Positions 39,378 to 49,169 of a stretch of 64,000 nucleotides of DNA are shown here, in pieces. The stretch covers positions 2,998,612 through 3,062,611 of the forward strand of contig OZ038382.1 of assembly GCA_964036045.1 (NCBI GenBank), in the 5' to 3' direction. Below the pieces are notes generated by a model, which saw only the letters and a list, made by a program, of their open reading frames with translations, searched no databases and was not told where the DNA came from. Source of the DNA: Eutreptiella sp. 'Long Island Sound 2002'. Lineage: Eukaryota > Euglenozoa > Euglenophyceae > Eutreptiales > Eutreptiaceae. Within the stretch, counting starts at the first letter, position 1; every line of letters begins with the position of its first letter. The translations under genes were made by a program, and so were the position numbers.

Positions 39378-41779
39378 AAATGTCGGGCATTGTTTTGTTT
39401 TTGTTGTTGCTATTAGCATGAACCAGCACTGCCCATGGGTGTGCATCAGTGGCAGTGCCTTGTTCAGTTGTTGTAAAATGTTTGCCTGATTTTTTCTGTT
39501 GTGAGAGTGCCAGCACAACCCAGGCATATAGGTGGGGTGTACAGTGCAGCAGTGGCACGGCACATGACTGCTTTTATGTGGGAAACATTTTCTTTTGCAG
39601 AAGGCCAGCACAACCCACAGCCAAGGTGTGGCACGTAGGTGGGGTGAACAGTGCACAGGGGCCGAGCAGCACATTTTCATTTACTGCATCAGGGGGCTGA
39701 GCACCCCAGTGATTCATTGTGGCATTCTAACAGTGTTGGTGTGCTAGCACTTCACTCCCATGGACCTCTCCAGCCATTGCAGCAGGTGTGCAATGGGCTT
39801 GGGAGGGGGGTGCGGAAGTGCAGGTGCCAAGCGTCAGCGGAGTGAGGAGAGTGCGCGATTGCGACGCGGAGTGATAAATGTAGATTGTTAGATTGATGAG
39901 ATTTCCTGAGTGTCTTGTATTTTTCAGCATGCATTCTTGTTTGCACAGGCATGCTTTTTGATTGCTATCGCCTTTGATCTTGATTGTGCCTGTGCTGGGA
40001 TTGGCCAAGGGTCTTACAACTGGCAGACTATGAATTACTAGTGAAAATAAATTTCCAAACACGCCTTGTACATTTCGTTGTGCGGAAGGTGGAACTCGCG
40101 CGTTGGCAAAAGACAAGGCGCAATGACGACCACAAAGAAAATTCATACAACAACAAGGAGTCCGCAACCCATGGGTCTTTCTGTGCATAACACATGAAAC
40201 CAGCATGTTGAGACTGGAGTGTGTTTGGATGGTAACTGGTAACCGAGTTTTCATATCATACCACTGTCTGGCATCACCTGCAGAAAATGAACATCCATTG
40301 TAGGAACGGATGTGTAGGGATGCAAGGCTCCCAGGAGTTGATCACTATGGCTGTCAAACACTGCAGCAATGCAGGGGCAGGTGGGTGGCACAATGCACTG
40401 CAGAAGAAATGAGCAGAAACAACCTGGCTGATCACTTTGCGTATGAAAAGAGGTCCCCACTCAGCAACCAGAACACACCGCTTGTGTCGCCAGGCAAACA
40501 GTGGGCATCACTGTCAGCGATCTTCCATGCACTGACCACACACCCGCAGAAAAACGAGCTGTTCTCTGAGTATCTGCTTGCCTGTTGTTTTCTCATAGAG
40601 GGATGCGCGGTGCCTGGTTCGCAGGTGAAAGGCGAATCTCAGAGGCCTATCGCTTTTCATGTAAAATGACCTTCCACAAATCATCACGTGTCCCTTGGTC
40701 GGTGGGGAGGTGCCCCTGTTGTGAAACACAAGTTCCGCGTAATGCACCCAAAACCTTCCACTTTCATGACATCCCTGCAAATGGTAACTCCTCACCGCAT
40801 GCACGAGGGGGCAGTCCCGAAACCCAGGCTCCCCTACTGTATGAAATTGTGCACATGGGCTCTGGCCAAGGTGGCTGAGTACTCTACTTTGCAAAATACA
40901 GGCATTGCCTCTGATGGGTTGGCATGGTGCATAGCGCTCCCTGTAACCCTCCCCCCCCCCGGTGCAACTTTTTCAGAAATACATGAAATACATTTTGTGC
41001 TAAAAAATAAAAAAAATGCTGAAAGATAGGATTTCACATCGAAAAAAGAAGCTTGGACCAGAGAGGTGCCTTGCGACAATGCCACAGGGCTGAAAAGACA
41101 CTCCATCGGGTCAGATGCACACTTTTCCCTTTGCATGGGCTCACTCGGAGCCTCCACTAGCAGGTGCAACCCACACTTCACCTGCAAGCAAGAGGCTCCC
41201 ATCTCCAGCAAGACATATCTGTCATTTCAGCAGTAAAGCAGCTGCGTGCTGGGTGGGGGCGGGGTGCAGAGAAAAAAGCCCATTGGAGGCGATGGTGGTA
41301 TGGAACCTCTTGAACCAGGGGGCTCAAAAGAAAGGGAGTGAGTGTCTCTCTGGGGAGGCAATTGGGGAAAACTTTCAGCATAACATGATGTGGTACAGCA
41401 AGGCCACAGGGATCAACAGCAGGGTTTGGGTAAGGCGTGGCCCGGGGTTAGTGTTGGTGGGCAAGTATGCGAATATGGAGCTGGTAGCACCAAAGAAGAC
41501 AAAAAAAGGCCCACGTATAGAACTTTGCACAAGCAGACAAATCGAGGATTCAACATGCCCCACACCGGTGTGCTCTGTGATACCCTTCCAGTCAATTTCA
41601 AAGCACACACCGTTTTCAGAAATTTCCGGAAAAAACAGTTTGCCACACGAATGTTCCAACTCACCCGTCAACAGCCAACCGTAACAAATGATTGGGTGCC
41701 TGAATGCGGGTATCGCATCCTCCAGTAGTGAAACTGAACCAAACTCACGGAAAATTGTGACGATGTTCAACCGGGGCAG
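39378..41779. other. Unrecognised stretch upstream of the oxygenase gene's 3' end
   Basis: No supported gene. A minus-strand ORF at 41375-41770 (131 aa) lies directly downstream of the oxygenase gene and has a moderately complex sequence with a hydrophobic C-terminus. It overlaps an equally long plus-strand ORF, so neither is called. Confidence 0.35.
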
Positions 41780-42850
41780 TTATGTCTCATCGTCTCTATC
41801 GTTGCCTGTCCTATCCTCTCGTGCGGCGTTCTTGTGCAGTCTGAGTGCTGCCCGGAGCCGGTTTCCGAGCGCCTTCCTTGCGAGGTGTGTCTTCATGCTC
41901 ACCACCTCCCCAGAAGGAGACTGGACGGACGCAGTTTCGTCCTGCACTTTTCGGTAAAAAACGACCAGCACCCACCTCTCTCCGCTCGTTACTGGGTTAC
42001 TCTGATGCCAAACTTGCGCATCCAAAAAGCAGACAGCGCCCGGATCGATGCCATAAACGTACGTTGTGCTTTCACCGGGGTCAGGCCCATCCCATACAGT
42101 CAGACCACCACCTTCAAACGGTACGCGCGTAGGTAGCCCCACTATGAGAGAACCATCAACATCTCCTCCGTCAATGTGCTTGGGAAGGTGGGTTTCAACC
42201 CCAGTGGCGCGATAGCGCGTGATAAAGCTCTGAGCGCGTTCAAAATCCTTTGCGGCAACCGTTGTGCCTTTGTATGCAGTCATCCACTGTGCAAAAATGT
42301 CGTCACACCGTGTGAGCAGAGGACGAGAGACTTCCAGCAGGTCATCCGACAAGGTTATCTTGCCTGTGGCAACGCCCTTTTTGTATTCCATGAAGCAAGA
42401 AATGCTCCACCGATTAGCACTGTATGAACTGTTGTTGTAGTTGACAGCTTGAGGATTGAAACAAGGTTGAATCACATCGAGATACTGATCAAGATACTCA
42501 GCATCTAGAACGGCTGACTGAACGTGGTGCCTCAATTTAGTTGCCTGCAGTACAATTGGCTGGGCGACAGGTGCGCAGCACTTGGAGTTGCTGTCACTGC
42601 TATGGTCACTCCCATATTGGTCTTCTTTCCCGCTGGCAGGTGCGACATCTGGCACCGCGGCTGCGCATGTAAGGTTGGGAGCTGACACCAGTGGCATGCG
42701 CTCGCCTAAGACACAACGAGGACGATATTCTTCAAGTGGCAAAGCGCAAGCACCTATCCAGAGAAATGACGTGCAACCCGAGCGCAAGCAGATAGTGCAA
42801 GAAGAGCTGCAGGGGGCGGGGGGGCTGTCTTTGATCCATTTCGGTGGCAT
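41780..42850 (-). CDS. 2-oxoglutarate/Fe(II)-dependent dioxygenase, prolyl-4-hydroxylase-like fold, 356 aa
   Basis: Uses O2, 2-oxoglutarate and Fe(II) to hydroxylate or demethylate a substrate that cannot be named here. The metal triad is visible: H225-x-D227 in PKHIDGGD and H282 in VWHQSNP, with R292 in SGERWVLV as the likely 2-oxoglutarate anchor. Strand motifs FEGGGLTVWDG and GIDPGAVCFLD sit between them as in this fold. The N-terminal 100 residues are Cys- and Ser-rich without a known domain. The C-terminus is basic (HLARKALGNRLRAALRL). The ATG at 42850 is the first in frame seen; an upstream exon is possible. No introns are needed over the catalytic part. It is unlike the retroelements around it and is a likely host gene. 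Confidence 0.8.
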   Translation of the reverse strand: MPPKWIKDSPPAPCSSSCTICLRSGCTSFLWIGACALPLEEYRPRCVLGERMPLVSAPNLTCAAAVPDVAPASGKEDQYGSDHSSDSNSKCCAPVAQPIVLQATKLRHHVQSAVLDAEYLDQYLDVIQPCFNPQAVNYNNSSYSANRWSISCFMEYKKGVATGKITLSDDLLEVSRPLLTRCDDIFAQWMTAYKGTTVAAKDFERAQSFITRYRATGVETHLPKHIDGGDVDGSLIVGLPTRVPFEGGGLTVWDGPDPGESTTYVYGIDPGAVCFLDAQVWHQSNPVTSGERWVLVVFYRKVQDETASVQSPSGEVVSMKTHLARKALGNRLRAALRLHKNAAREDRTGNDRDDET

Positions 42851-43735
42851 TCTCGCTGGAGGACACTGCCATTGTCAACAAAGGGGGGAAATTTGCATGC
42901 AGTGGTGCAGGGCTTGGCGGACACAGAACGAAGCCTCAAGCCACTCTCACGACCCAGGAAAGACCCTCTTATCACACACCGCCAGTCACACAACGCCAGT
43001 GCTGCCGTAGTAGGTTTGGTGCTGTTTTCTTTCTTGGGAGGGAGGCTGTGGTTCTGTGGGGGACGGTGCAGGGACTCGAAGTGACCTCCAACTTACAGTA
43101 TGCCATGCCTGTCGGTGGTGGATTAAAGATTTTCAGGCCAAACGACAGTAGCTACCCCGCGAAAAACTTACCACCGGAGTTCCGAAAACTTGCAGGCCCA
43201 ACCTGGGTGGCAGAGGGTTCCGGCCGAAAGTTAGGCGCACAGCTCCGAGAAAAGCGGCAATTGGAGCCCACAAAATGTTGGAGCCCACAAAATGGCATGC
43301 TTGACTTGCAGGTACATGATGACACAGATGGTGCACCTGTTGGATCTCCAAACACAAAACTGATCGGAGAACGTTTTGCGAAATCTGAAGGGCCAACCTG
43401 TTTTTCACCTTTTTTGTCAGTGCTTTTCAAAAGATTGCGGTGTTGAACACCATCCCTGGTGCAAGCACACCCGCTGACCCTAGGTTGTGGGACATGCCAC
43501 GGAGGCAATTGATGTGAACACAAGTGGTGGAGTCGAGGACTGTTGCGATGCGTGCGTGACCTACCAGACTCGGCACGTCGCATGCACGACGCATTACTTA
43601 CCAATGTCCAATAATGTCCCAGAAAAAAGTCTCGTAATGTCCCAAATGGACTTGATAATGCCATGATTTTGATTCTAGCTTTCGGACAAGTCTACTTATG
43701 TCCCAAAGCGTTTCTGAGATTGTGATTTCTTGGCT
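42851..43735. other. Unrecognised stretch downstream on the plus strand
   Basis: Overlapping ORFs at 42844-43446 (+) and 43152-43664 (-) are both open without motifs. Part of this may be 5' flank of the oxygenase gene. 43612-43662 is related to 44731-44783. Confidence 0.35.
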
Positions 43736-44375
43736 CATCGGCAGGGAGTACCCTACCTAGCGAGCTGGCGTACAGCTTGGCACCATGCGGTTCGATTCTC
43801 GCCGTTGCACGGGATTATGGGCTAATATGCTATTTTTTGAGGTTTTTGTGCCGTGAGCCGCATTGTTGAACAGACTGGGTCAAAATAGACAAATAAAATA
43901 GTGACTGAGACTTGACTGAGTCAAAAAATCGATGACTGATGACTGACTGGAGACTGGAGTCAGTCATCGGCAACCGTGACTGGCGACTGAAAAAACTTGA
44001 CTCAAGGGGGGACTGCACCACCGCTTCAGCTAAACCCTACTGTTTTTTAGAGTGCATGTTCTACAGCAATGTAGGTTGAATTGCTACAGCGTAGGTTCGA
44101 TTCCCGGCGATCGGCCAGCAATGGACCGATCGCTCGCCGATCGCTGGCCAATCGCATCCATAGAGCGATGAGCAGAGCGATGGGTAGCTTGCGATGGTGC
44201 AGATCGTACTGGGATTCGAACCGGCGATCAGTGACTCCTAGTGTCTATTCACTCACAGTCATTGCGCGACATCGTGACTTGACTGAGTCGACTCGAGCAG
44301 GGTGACTCGTGACTTGACTTGACTGATTCAAAAAATCATGAATCGTGAATGACTTGACTGAGTCAGCCCAGCACT
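43736..44375. repeat. tRNA-like pol III boxes with GACTGA-rich tails (SINE-like remnants)
   Basis: Near 43758 TAGCGAGCTGG matches the A box and GGTTCGATTCTC near 43789 the B box. Another B box, GGTTCGATTCCC, lies near 44094, and GGTTCGAATCCC lies on the minus strand near 44212. Between and after them are irregular repeats of GACTTGACTGAGTCA type. T arms do not pair properly, so these are not functional tRNA genes. Confidence 0.45.
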
Positions 44376-44802
44376 GCTAAGCCGTCGCTGATTAAATTTT
44401 CCGCACCAGCGTTTGTCGTGCGCCATCGTTTGTTCCTTGGTTGCGCTGCCGATGGTTCGGTGTTTCGTTCATTGGTTGAAATTTTAAGACCGACTGCTCC
44501 TCTTGGCCCTCTGGCAACCGCATCCGAGTCACGATTTGCAGAATTTTGGTTTTGGATGTTTATAATTAGATTCAATTGGGAATGCTATTTGTTGTTTTCG
44601 TTTTTTCCAGGTCTACAAGCGGGGGAGAAATTGGGCGCAACGCGCCTGGAAGAAAAATTTTCTACGTTAAAAAAAGGGGGGTAGGACCCGGACGCAACGC
44701 ACCCGAAGAAAAGTTTCCCACAAAGTCTAATACTGTCCCGGGAAAAGTCTCGCAATGCCCCAAATGGTTCCAAACGATGCCCATATGTGTGTTTAGACAT
44801 TT
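44376..44802. other. Unrecognised stretch
   Basis: No gene seen. 44625-44720 has two copies of a unit with CGCAACGC(A/G)CC followed by GAAGAAAA. Confidence 0.35.
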
Positions 44803-45192
44803 TCAATCCGGAGACAATTTTTCATCAGACAATTTCACTTGGAACCCATGGTGCCCATTGGCCCCTCTCTCACTGTGTCCTTCTTCTCCCTCCTTGGCCC
44901 ATCTTTCCCTCTCTACTTCCCTTTCCTTTCCCGTACATGGCAAGGGCGTAAGACCACTCCAATGCTGTACAAAATTGTCGCCTACACAGTTCCTCACACA
45001 ATCCATTTGCCGGGATTTAATGATGCGGACCATGGTAATGGGAGCGCCTTGATGTATGTGGTACAAAATCTTGGCTAACGGCTTTTGTGACTGGAGCTCC
45101 TCCATAAATTGCCGTAAGGGTTTAAGGGCGTCGTTATTGCAAGTATGGCACGTGTCCCAGAAGTCGGGTGACTTTGGTGGTGCGGTGCTCAT
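44803..45192 (-). CDS. Unknown small protein or first exon, divergent from the methyltransferase gene
   Basis: From the ATG at 45192 (MSTAPPKSPDFWDTC) the frame runs 129 codons. The first 80 residues are complex and protein-like, with a CX2C pair near the start, a helix PLRQFMEELQSQKPLAKILYHIHQG, and a Cys-rich end. A GTAGGC after CVRNC could be a splice donor, and the tail beyond it is low complexity (EREVERERW). It may therefore be exon 1 of a spliced gene. Family not recognised. It shares an upstream region of about 470 bp with the MT-A70 gene at 45663. Confidence 0.4.
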   Translation of the reverse strand: MSTAPPKSPDFWDTCHTCNNDALKPLRQFMEELQSQKPLAKILYHIHQGAPITMVRIIKSRQMDCVRNCVGDNFVQHWSGLTPLPCTGKEREVERERWAKEGEEGHSERGANGHHGFQVKLSDEKLSPD

Positions 45193-45662
45193 CGGAACCT
45201 TATCAACACCGCCGTAACTGTGTGGTTTGTGGGCTTCAAGACTCAAAAGTGGAGGATGATTGGGATATCAATTGAAACACAAAAGTTGTGGGACGTTTCA
45301 CATTTGGCGACCAATTGTCGCCACACTACTCCTTTGTTCGCGTTACAATTTTGATGAAGCGCGCTTCAAAAGTGCACTTCTTGAAAATCATTTTTTGCCG
45401 TTGCGGCATAGCCACAAAGGACTTAAAACGGGAATCGCTAGACCCCCCCCCGACCCCGACACAGAGCAGTGAAACAAGGAAAGTCTGGGGCCTCCGTTGG
45501 CACAACGTACCAACCCCGTAATCCCCTCGCGCGAATACGAAGGAATGGTGTCTACGCATGACGTAGATGTAGGGGACTGGCCCAAGCACTTTCCGATGGG
45601 CGCATTCTCATAGGATTCATGCCATTGGGTCTATCCCCCTTTGTAAATTCTCTAAACGCATT
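45193..45662. promoter_or_regulatory. Shared upstream region between divergent ORFs
   Basis: 470 bp between a minus-strand ATG at 45192 and the plus-strand ATG at 45663. No clear TATA box. A run of C lies at 45443-45451. Confidence 0.35.
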
Positions 45663-48600
45663 ATGAATGAGGATGTTATTTCCTCCGGTAGCCTTGATGC
45701 AGAAGCAATACACGTAGAGGAGGAGGGTTTCCTCCAGCGATTGCTTCAATTGAGAAGGGAAATCCATGTTCTACAAGATCTGGCGGAGACTCATACCCGG
45801 AACGACGAAGGCATCGATTTCAATTGGGTGGCAAACTTTGATAGGTCGCTCCTAAGTTTGTACAAGAGTGAAAAAAAATGTGAGCAAATGTCATTGATGG
45901 ATGTAATGGAACAAAATGGACCGGAGGCAACCCAGATAGAATTGCCGAGTGACCCAAAGACGGTTAAGTCAGAGGTGCTTGTTGAGCCAAGGACAAAGAA
46001 GATTCCATCTCGGGCAACGAAACCGAAGTCGCGATCTCCAATAATTCGAGAATGCCAACCCAGTGTGCTTGTGTCGGATAGTGCAATACAACCGAAGCCG
46101 AAGAAGCAAAAGCGTGATGTTGCTAAAATGCCACGTGAAGTTCGAGATTTGTGTTCATTATATAGCGTCATTCCACCTGCATCGTGCCCCATCAACGCTG
46201 ATATTCGGGCAATTGACTTCAAAGAACTTGCGCGCGTTCAAAAATTTGACGCAATCGTCATTGATCCGCCATGGGATCTAATCAAGACGAGCGAAGTGAG
46301 CCATGTCACCCGAGGTATTGCGATCGTGCCTTCGCTCTTACTTGGAGGATGCACCGCCCATTTGTTCCCTTCATTTCTTGCACTTTGGTTTGTCTAGGTG
46401 TGGAACTTGGGTATGGTGTCCTAAGTGATGAAACGTTAAAAGAGTTGAAGATCGGCGAGGTCGTAGACAATGGTTTTGTGTTCCTTTGGGGTATCAATTC
46501 GAAGTGGGAGTTATGCTTTGACTTAGTGAAGGCATGGGGGTTTGAGTATTTCACGATGATGCATTGGATAAAAAAGAGTCGGAAGTCCGGGAAGATTGCC
46601 AAGGGGCACGGGTTCTACTTGATGCATTCCAAGGAGTTTATATTGGTTGGCAAGAGGGGTATGCGCTCAATCAGCCCTTTGCCTTACCCCCCTCACCCGG
46701 AGCGACCCTCATCCTCCTCTGCGCGTCCATCATGTTTGCTTTTCTTGTTCAGTCGTAGTCCCTGCTAGCGCATTCTTCCCACATATACTTCACTTTTGGA
46801 CCATCCCAGGGGGTCCCGCCATTGTTGCGGTATCCAAGCGCACAGCATCGGTTTTTGGCCGCAGTATCAGCAGCTTCCAACACCTGAAAGCGGTGGTAGT
46901 GTACATGGGAGCTTACCCAGCCACGGAGGGGGGGGGGGGGGGCATTGGAGGTCAGTGCACATGACCAACCAGGGGGTGGACTCACACGAGTCCCTGGCTC
47001 TGAGGCGTGGACAGCCCGGAGTGAAGTCCTCAAACGGGGAGCCCCTCAGCAGCCCAGAAAGCAAAAGAGCAACAATGCACCACATTCACCCCAGAACAAC
47101 CCCAACAAACATGCACCAGTGACAGGTCAGTTTGTAGATTTGGAGACATGTGCAAAAGTGCCCGGTGCCCCTGGTACCACCCAACTGCAAGTGAGACAAC
47201 CCGACAGCCACAAGGGGATGCAGGGAGCGACATGCTGCCCCCCCCCCCCCCCGGCGCCGCACACCAGCAGCAGTGAGCGTGCCAGCAGAAAAGAAATAGC
47301 CCGAAATTGGGAGGAACGCAAGCAGCAAAGCAACTAGGCACAGAGCCGTCCCACACACGGCAGTAAGACGAGCCCCAACATGACACACAACAATACACAA
47401 GGGAACCATGAGGTGCGAGCACTGCAGCAACCACCAAATGCGGCGCACGCCAAGCGAGCCAACAGCAAACACCCCCCCCCCCTCTCCCTCTACAAGGTGC
47501 CCACGAACTCCACAAGGGCGGGGGCTGTGCCCCGCGCGCCGGGAGCTGCCCGCCACGGGGGTGGCAACAGGGCCGTGACCAGCCAACCGCGCATGGGACA
47601 GTCCACGTTGTACGGAGATGTGAAATCCTTGCACCGGGGGCAGGTGGGTGGGACAGGAGGGGGTGCGCAACAGGGGCACCCAGGAGCACCAACAAACAAC
47701 ACAGAGCCACAGAACACCAACAACAAGCAACACAGACACATAGAACACGGGAGCCACACCAAGAGGGACAAGGGCGAGCACAGCAGACAAGGAGGAGGGG
47801 CACAGCAAGGCAGGAGAGGCAACCAGAACAGCGGGAACAGGGAACCAGAATGGAGCGGATGGGAGAGCGTGTGCATGGGAGGCAGCGACAATAAAGGGGA
47901 TGGCTTGGCCAGCCAGCCCCGTCGCTACCGGGTGCCAGGGCAACCCCTGCTCACCGGCATCGGGTGGGGGGTGTCTCCCGCAGTCCAGATGGGCTGTTTG
48001 CGCAACAGGAGCGGGAGCCCCTCAGGGGCAGACCAGCCGTGAGGGGGAAAAGGACATATGGTGGACGGCCGGGACAGTGCGTGGAGGAACAGGGCACCTG
48101 GATCTCACGCACACAGAAACACAGCGAGGCAGGCTACGGACGGCCTGTGGACAGCAGCGCGTGGACAGCAAAAACAGTCAAACGACCCCGGCAACAACCA
48201 GCACATCCTCAATACGCCAATTATTGGGCGCCGCTGACGTGCAAACGGCACACCATGCCACATTCAGCACAGCCCCAACACACCAACTACTGGGCTCCGC
48301 GAACGCGGAAACGCCACCAGCAAGAGCACTGGCCGCACCGGCCGACAGAAAGCAGCAACCCGACGCAACATGCGAAGGGAAGAACGGGTGACTGTCCAGG
48401 GCCCCGTAAAGGAGCAACAACCAGACGGAATGTCACACAGGGGGCTGTGTCGTGTCACGGGGCCGCCGCTTGGGCTATGTCGTAATGGTTCGTGTACTAG
48501 GATGAGTGGCACAATGAGTGTCATCCGTGTCACCTGTGCCGGCTGTACCACCATGACACGGAGGGGGGAGGGGGGGGGGTCATTGGGTGTGCCGCGGCAC

Positions 48601-49169
48601 GTGTCGTGACATGGGTAAGCTCCATGACGTGGCGTATATGCGTGGCTGACGTGGCGTATATACATTGGGATCGGAGGAAGGACGAATGGTGTAGCCTAGT
48701 CAATTGAGCCAAGGGCGAGTGCCTACCTTGATTCAGATTGGGTGCATTCAGACGAGAATGTACTGGGCTTGTGGGTTTCATAATGATTTGTCCCCGATTG
48801 TCGATTTGCATCGTGGTTGTATTCTAATGCCACATCCACGAGTGGTGTTTATGGCTGAAGTTTTCAAAAGCCTATTCGTGGCCACCCCGCCCTATTGTCC
48901 TAGGGAATCCCGTAACGCCCCGCCCATTTGATACGGATATTATTTTTGCCCCACGAACTGTCCAAAGCGCAAAGCCCGAAGAGTTGTATGAGTGGATCGA
49001 ACGGCTGTTTCCCGATGGCCGATTCTTGGACATCTTCGCCCGCATGACATCTCTGCGGTCCGGTTGGGTATCCATCGGGAACGAACTTGACGTAGCAAAC
49101 CACATGGAGCAAACGTGTCGTTCGAAAACCATGGTGGACAAGTGGATGGCGGAGGGCCATATGAAGTGA
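45663..49169 (+). CDS. MT-A70 family N6-adenine methyltransferase, three exons, 392 aa
   Basis: Transfers a methyl group from S-adenosylmethionine to the N6 of adenine in RNA (METTL3/14 type) or, in the ciliate/algal MTA1 clade, DNA. Exons: 45663-46314, 46398-46658, 48904-49169; they total 1179 nt, and all junctions keep the frame. The catalytic DPPW is at residues 201-204 (FDAIVIDPPWD). Then follow the family blocks FVFLWGINSKWELCFDLVKAWGFE, HGFYLMHSKEFILVGKRGNP and IIFAPRTVQSAKPEELYEWIERLFPDGRFLDIFAR, then GWVSIGNEL. The N-terminal 150 residues have a possible coiled coil (FLQRLLQLRREIHVLQDL) and basic nuclear-signal-like patches (KPKKQKR). The wording HGFYLMHSKE is closer to MTA1 relatives, by memory, than to METTL3. 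A likely functional host gene. The start is the first ATG of the open frame. Confidence 0.85.
46315..46397 (+). other. Intron 1 of the MT-A70 gene
   Basis: 83 nt, donor GTATTG and acceptor TTGTCTAG, phase 1. The alternative donor GTGAGC at 46296 would put exon 2 out of frame. Confidence 0.75.
46659..48903 (+). other. Intron 2 of the MT-A70 gene, 2.2 kb with a low-complexity core
   Basis: Donor GTATGC at 46659, acceptor TGTCCTAG ending at 48903; joining gives KRGNP, a conserved family block. The core (about 46920-48600) is C/A-rich, with G and C homopolymers at 46927 and 47240. It holds long but motif-free ORFs on both strands and is likely an inserted repeat. TGGCTGACGTGGCGTATAT-type words repeat near 48620-48660. 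Confidence 0.7.

Noticed and set aside
38705-39379. 224-aa repeat protein on the minus strand
   Set aside because: The frame stays open only because the 216-bp period is a multiple of three; no other coding sign.
43736-43815. Functional tRNA gene
   Set aside because: A and B boxes are present but the acceptor and T stems do not pair and there is no anticodon arm.
46296-46397. Intron 1 with donor GTGAGC at 46296
   Set aside because: It would put exon 2 out of frame. The donor at 46315 keeps the frame and joins to the conserved block.
47030-47943. Cys/Trp-rich minus-strand proteins inside intron 2
   Set aside because: Shadow frames of C/A-rich low-complexity DNA; no start context or domain.
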